DNA of 64,000 nucleotides, taken from the NCBI RefSeq assembly GCF_027943255.1, contig NC_072896.1, forward strand, positions 372,001-436,000. Reading direction: 5' to 3'. This DNA is from Anastrepha obliqua (taxonomy: Eukaryota; Arthropoda; Insecta; Diptera; Tephritidae). The notes under the pieces were generated by a model that searched no databases, was not told where the DNA came from, and saw only the letters and a program-made list of their open reading frames with translations. The first letter of the stretch is position 1. Every line of letters starts with the position of its first letter. Below are positions 63,070 through 64,000 of the stretch, in pieces. Position numbers and translations under genes: made by a program.

Positions 63070-64000
63070 GTCACTAGCCGCGAAGTAGAAGAGTAACATA
63101 CTGGAAGTTTTTTCTCCATTTTTTCTTAGCGCACATTATAAATATTTTGCGCTAATTGGCTTTCGTCCACAATCACAAAATCACGTCTTCTTCTTCTAAG
63201 GAATAGAAGCTCATTATCAGCATCATTGCATATTTAGATTCGTTTATTCACAAAGTAAAGTATAGAATTTTCACCTTTCAAACACCTTTCCCCATAAAAT
63301 CTCAGGCTTTGAGAATAAAAATCATACTTCGCCTCTTGTTAACCCAGTTTTAGATAATCTTGGTGACGAAATTTGCTCTAACTCATGAATGGCTCGTTCT
63401 ATATTCGCCTCAAGAGCCTTAATCCGATTTGGGACGTTCAAGATCTTTTGACTAAGGAAAGCAATCAGAACGTTTCCCACCATTCAAACGTCATATATTT
63501 CATATCTTACAGCAAATTTTGCAGCCGATATTGTACTAATTATCTGTGAACGGACAGTTCACTGTGAAATATGCGGCAAAACAAATCGTAGAAGAGAACG
63601 TCATCCGCAACTCCCACGCATGTGCTTTTATAATTCGCTGCGAAGGCGAAGAATTGGCATCGCTAAACCCATGTGAAATCGAGAATATTTTTACCAGACT
63701 GAAGTTCCGAGATTTTTACAATTAAAATTGAACAGCAAATGTTGAAGGATGCCAGCAAAATTTATCGAAATTAGTGAGACGATTCAAAGTCTTTGAACAA
63801 TTACAAGAAGAGAATTCGATGCACAGCTTTGCGGTAATTTGCTTTAATTAGTCGCTGGACAAGTATTTAAGTTTTTGTATGTATAAAAGTTTATTAGCAT
63901 TTATATATGTATTTACCGTGGTTTTAGATTTCGATTACCAAGAAACATGCTTTAGAAGACTTGAGCTGTGCTTACCTGCAATTAAGAAAAGGAAACATTA
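63070..64000. other. Intergenic DNA to window end, nothing recognised
   Basis: The part at 63360-63730 is somewhat less AT-rich and has short protein-like frames on the plus strand, but no family could be named. The sequence runs off the window end. Confidence 0.35.

Overview
This window is AT-rich eukaryotic nuclear DNA from a higher fly. The short introns (about 60-120 bp) with GT-AG borders, the two recognisable host genes and the repeat content all point to Diptera: Brachycera. A tephritid-like fruit fly is my best guess, but the family is inferred, not proven. Nothing bacterial, no CRISPR array and no rRNA was seen.

Two host genes can be assembled exon by exon, both on the minus strand. 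(1) An ELAV/Hu-family RNA-binding protein, best matched to Rbp9, has six coding exons in 20213-22676 (396 aa, three RRMs). Directly after its TAA stop, in the same frame, the sequence stays open for another 305 codons (19295-20212). This is a candidate stop-codon readthrough extension rich in Gln, Ala, Asn and Thr, and is the most interesting signal here. (2) The AF4/FMR2-family transcription elongation scaffold lilliputian (lilli) has eleven coding exons in 44561-52037 (2183 aa) with a continuous frame across all ten introns. From memory, both genes map to the same stretch of chromosome arm 2L in Drosophila, which supports Rbp9 over its paralogue fne.

Layout: 1-19294 is gene-poor DNA downstream of Rbp9; part of it is probably Rbp9 3' UTR. 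19295-22676 is Rbp9 and its extension. 22680-44560 lies between the two genes and probably holds Rbp9 5' exons and promoter as well as the lilli 3' UTR. 44561-52037 is lilli. 52038-64000 lies upstream of lilli and may be its long 5' intron.

The rest is a graveyard of transposable elements. It contains a tRNA-derived SINE family (about a dozen full or partial copies, several with clear target-site duplications), an internally deleted mellifera-type mariner, three other mariner-family fossils (one with both inverted ends), a Tc1-like deletion derivative with long inverted repeats, a broken pogo/jerky-like gene, a LINE RNase H/3' end with a SINE inserted in it, a possible hAT C-terminus, two families of TTAA-flanked MITEs, a MITE nested in a SINE tail, and an unrecognised ~115 bp dispersed repeat. 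No intact transposase was found. Large AT-rich stretches hold nothing I can name and are listed as such.
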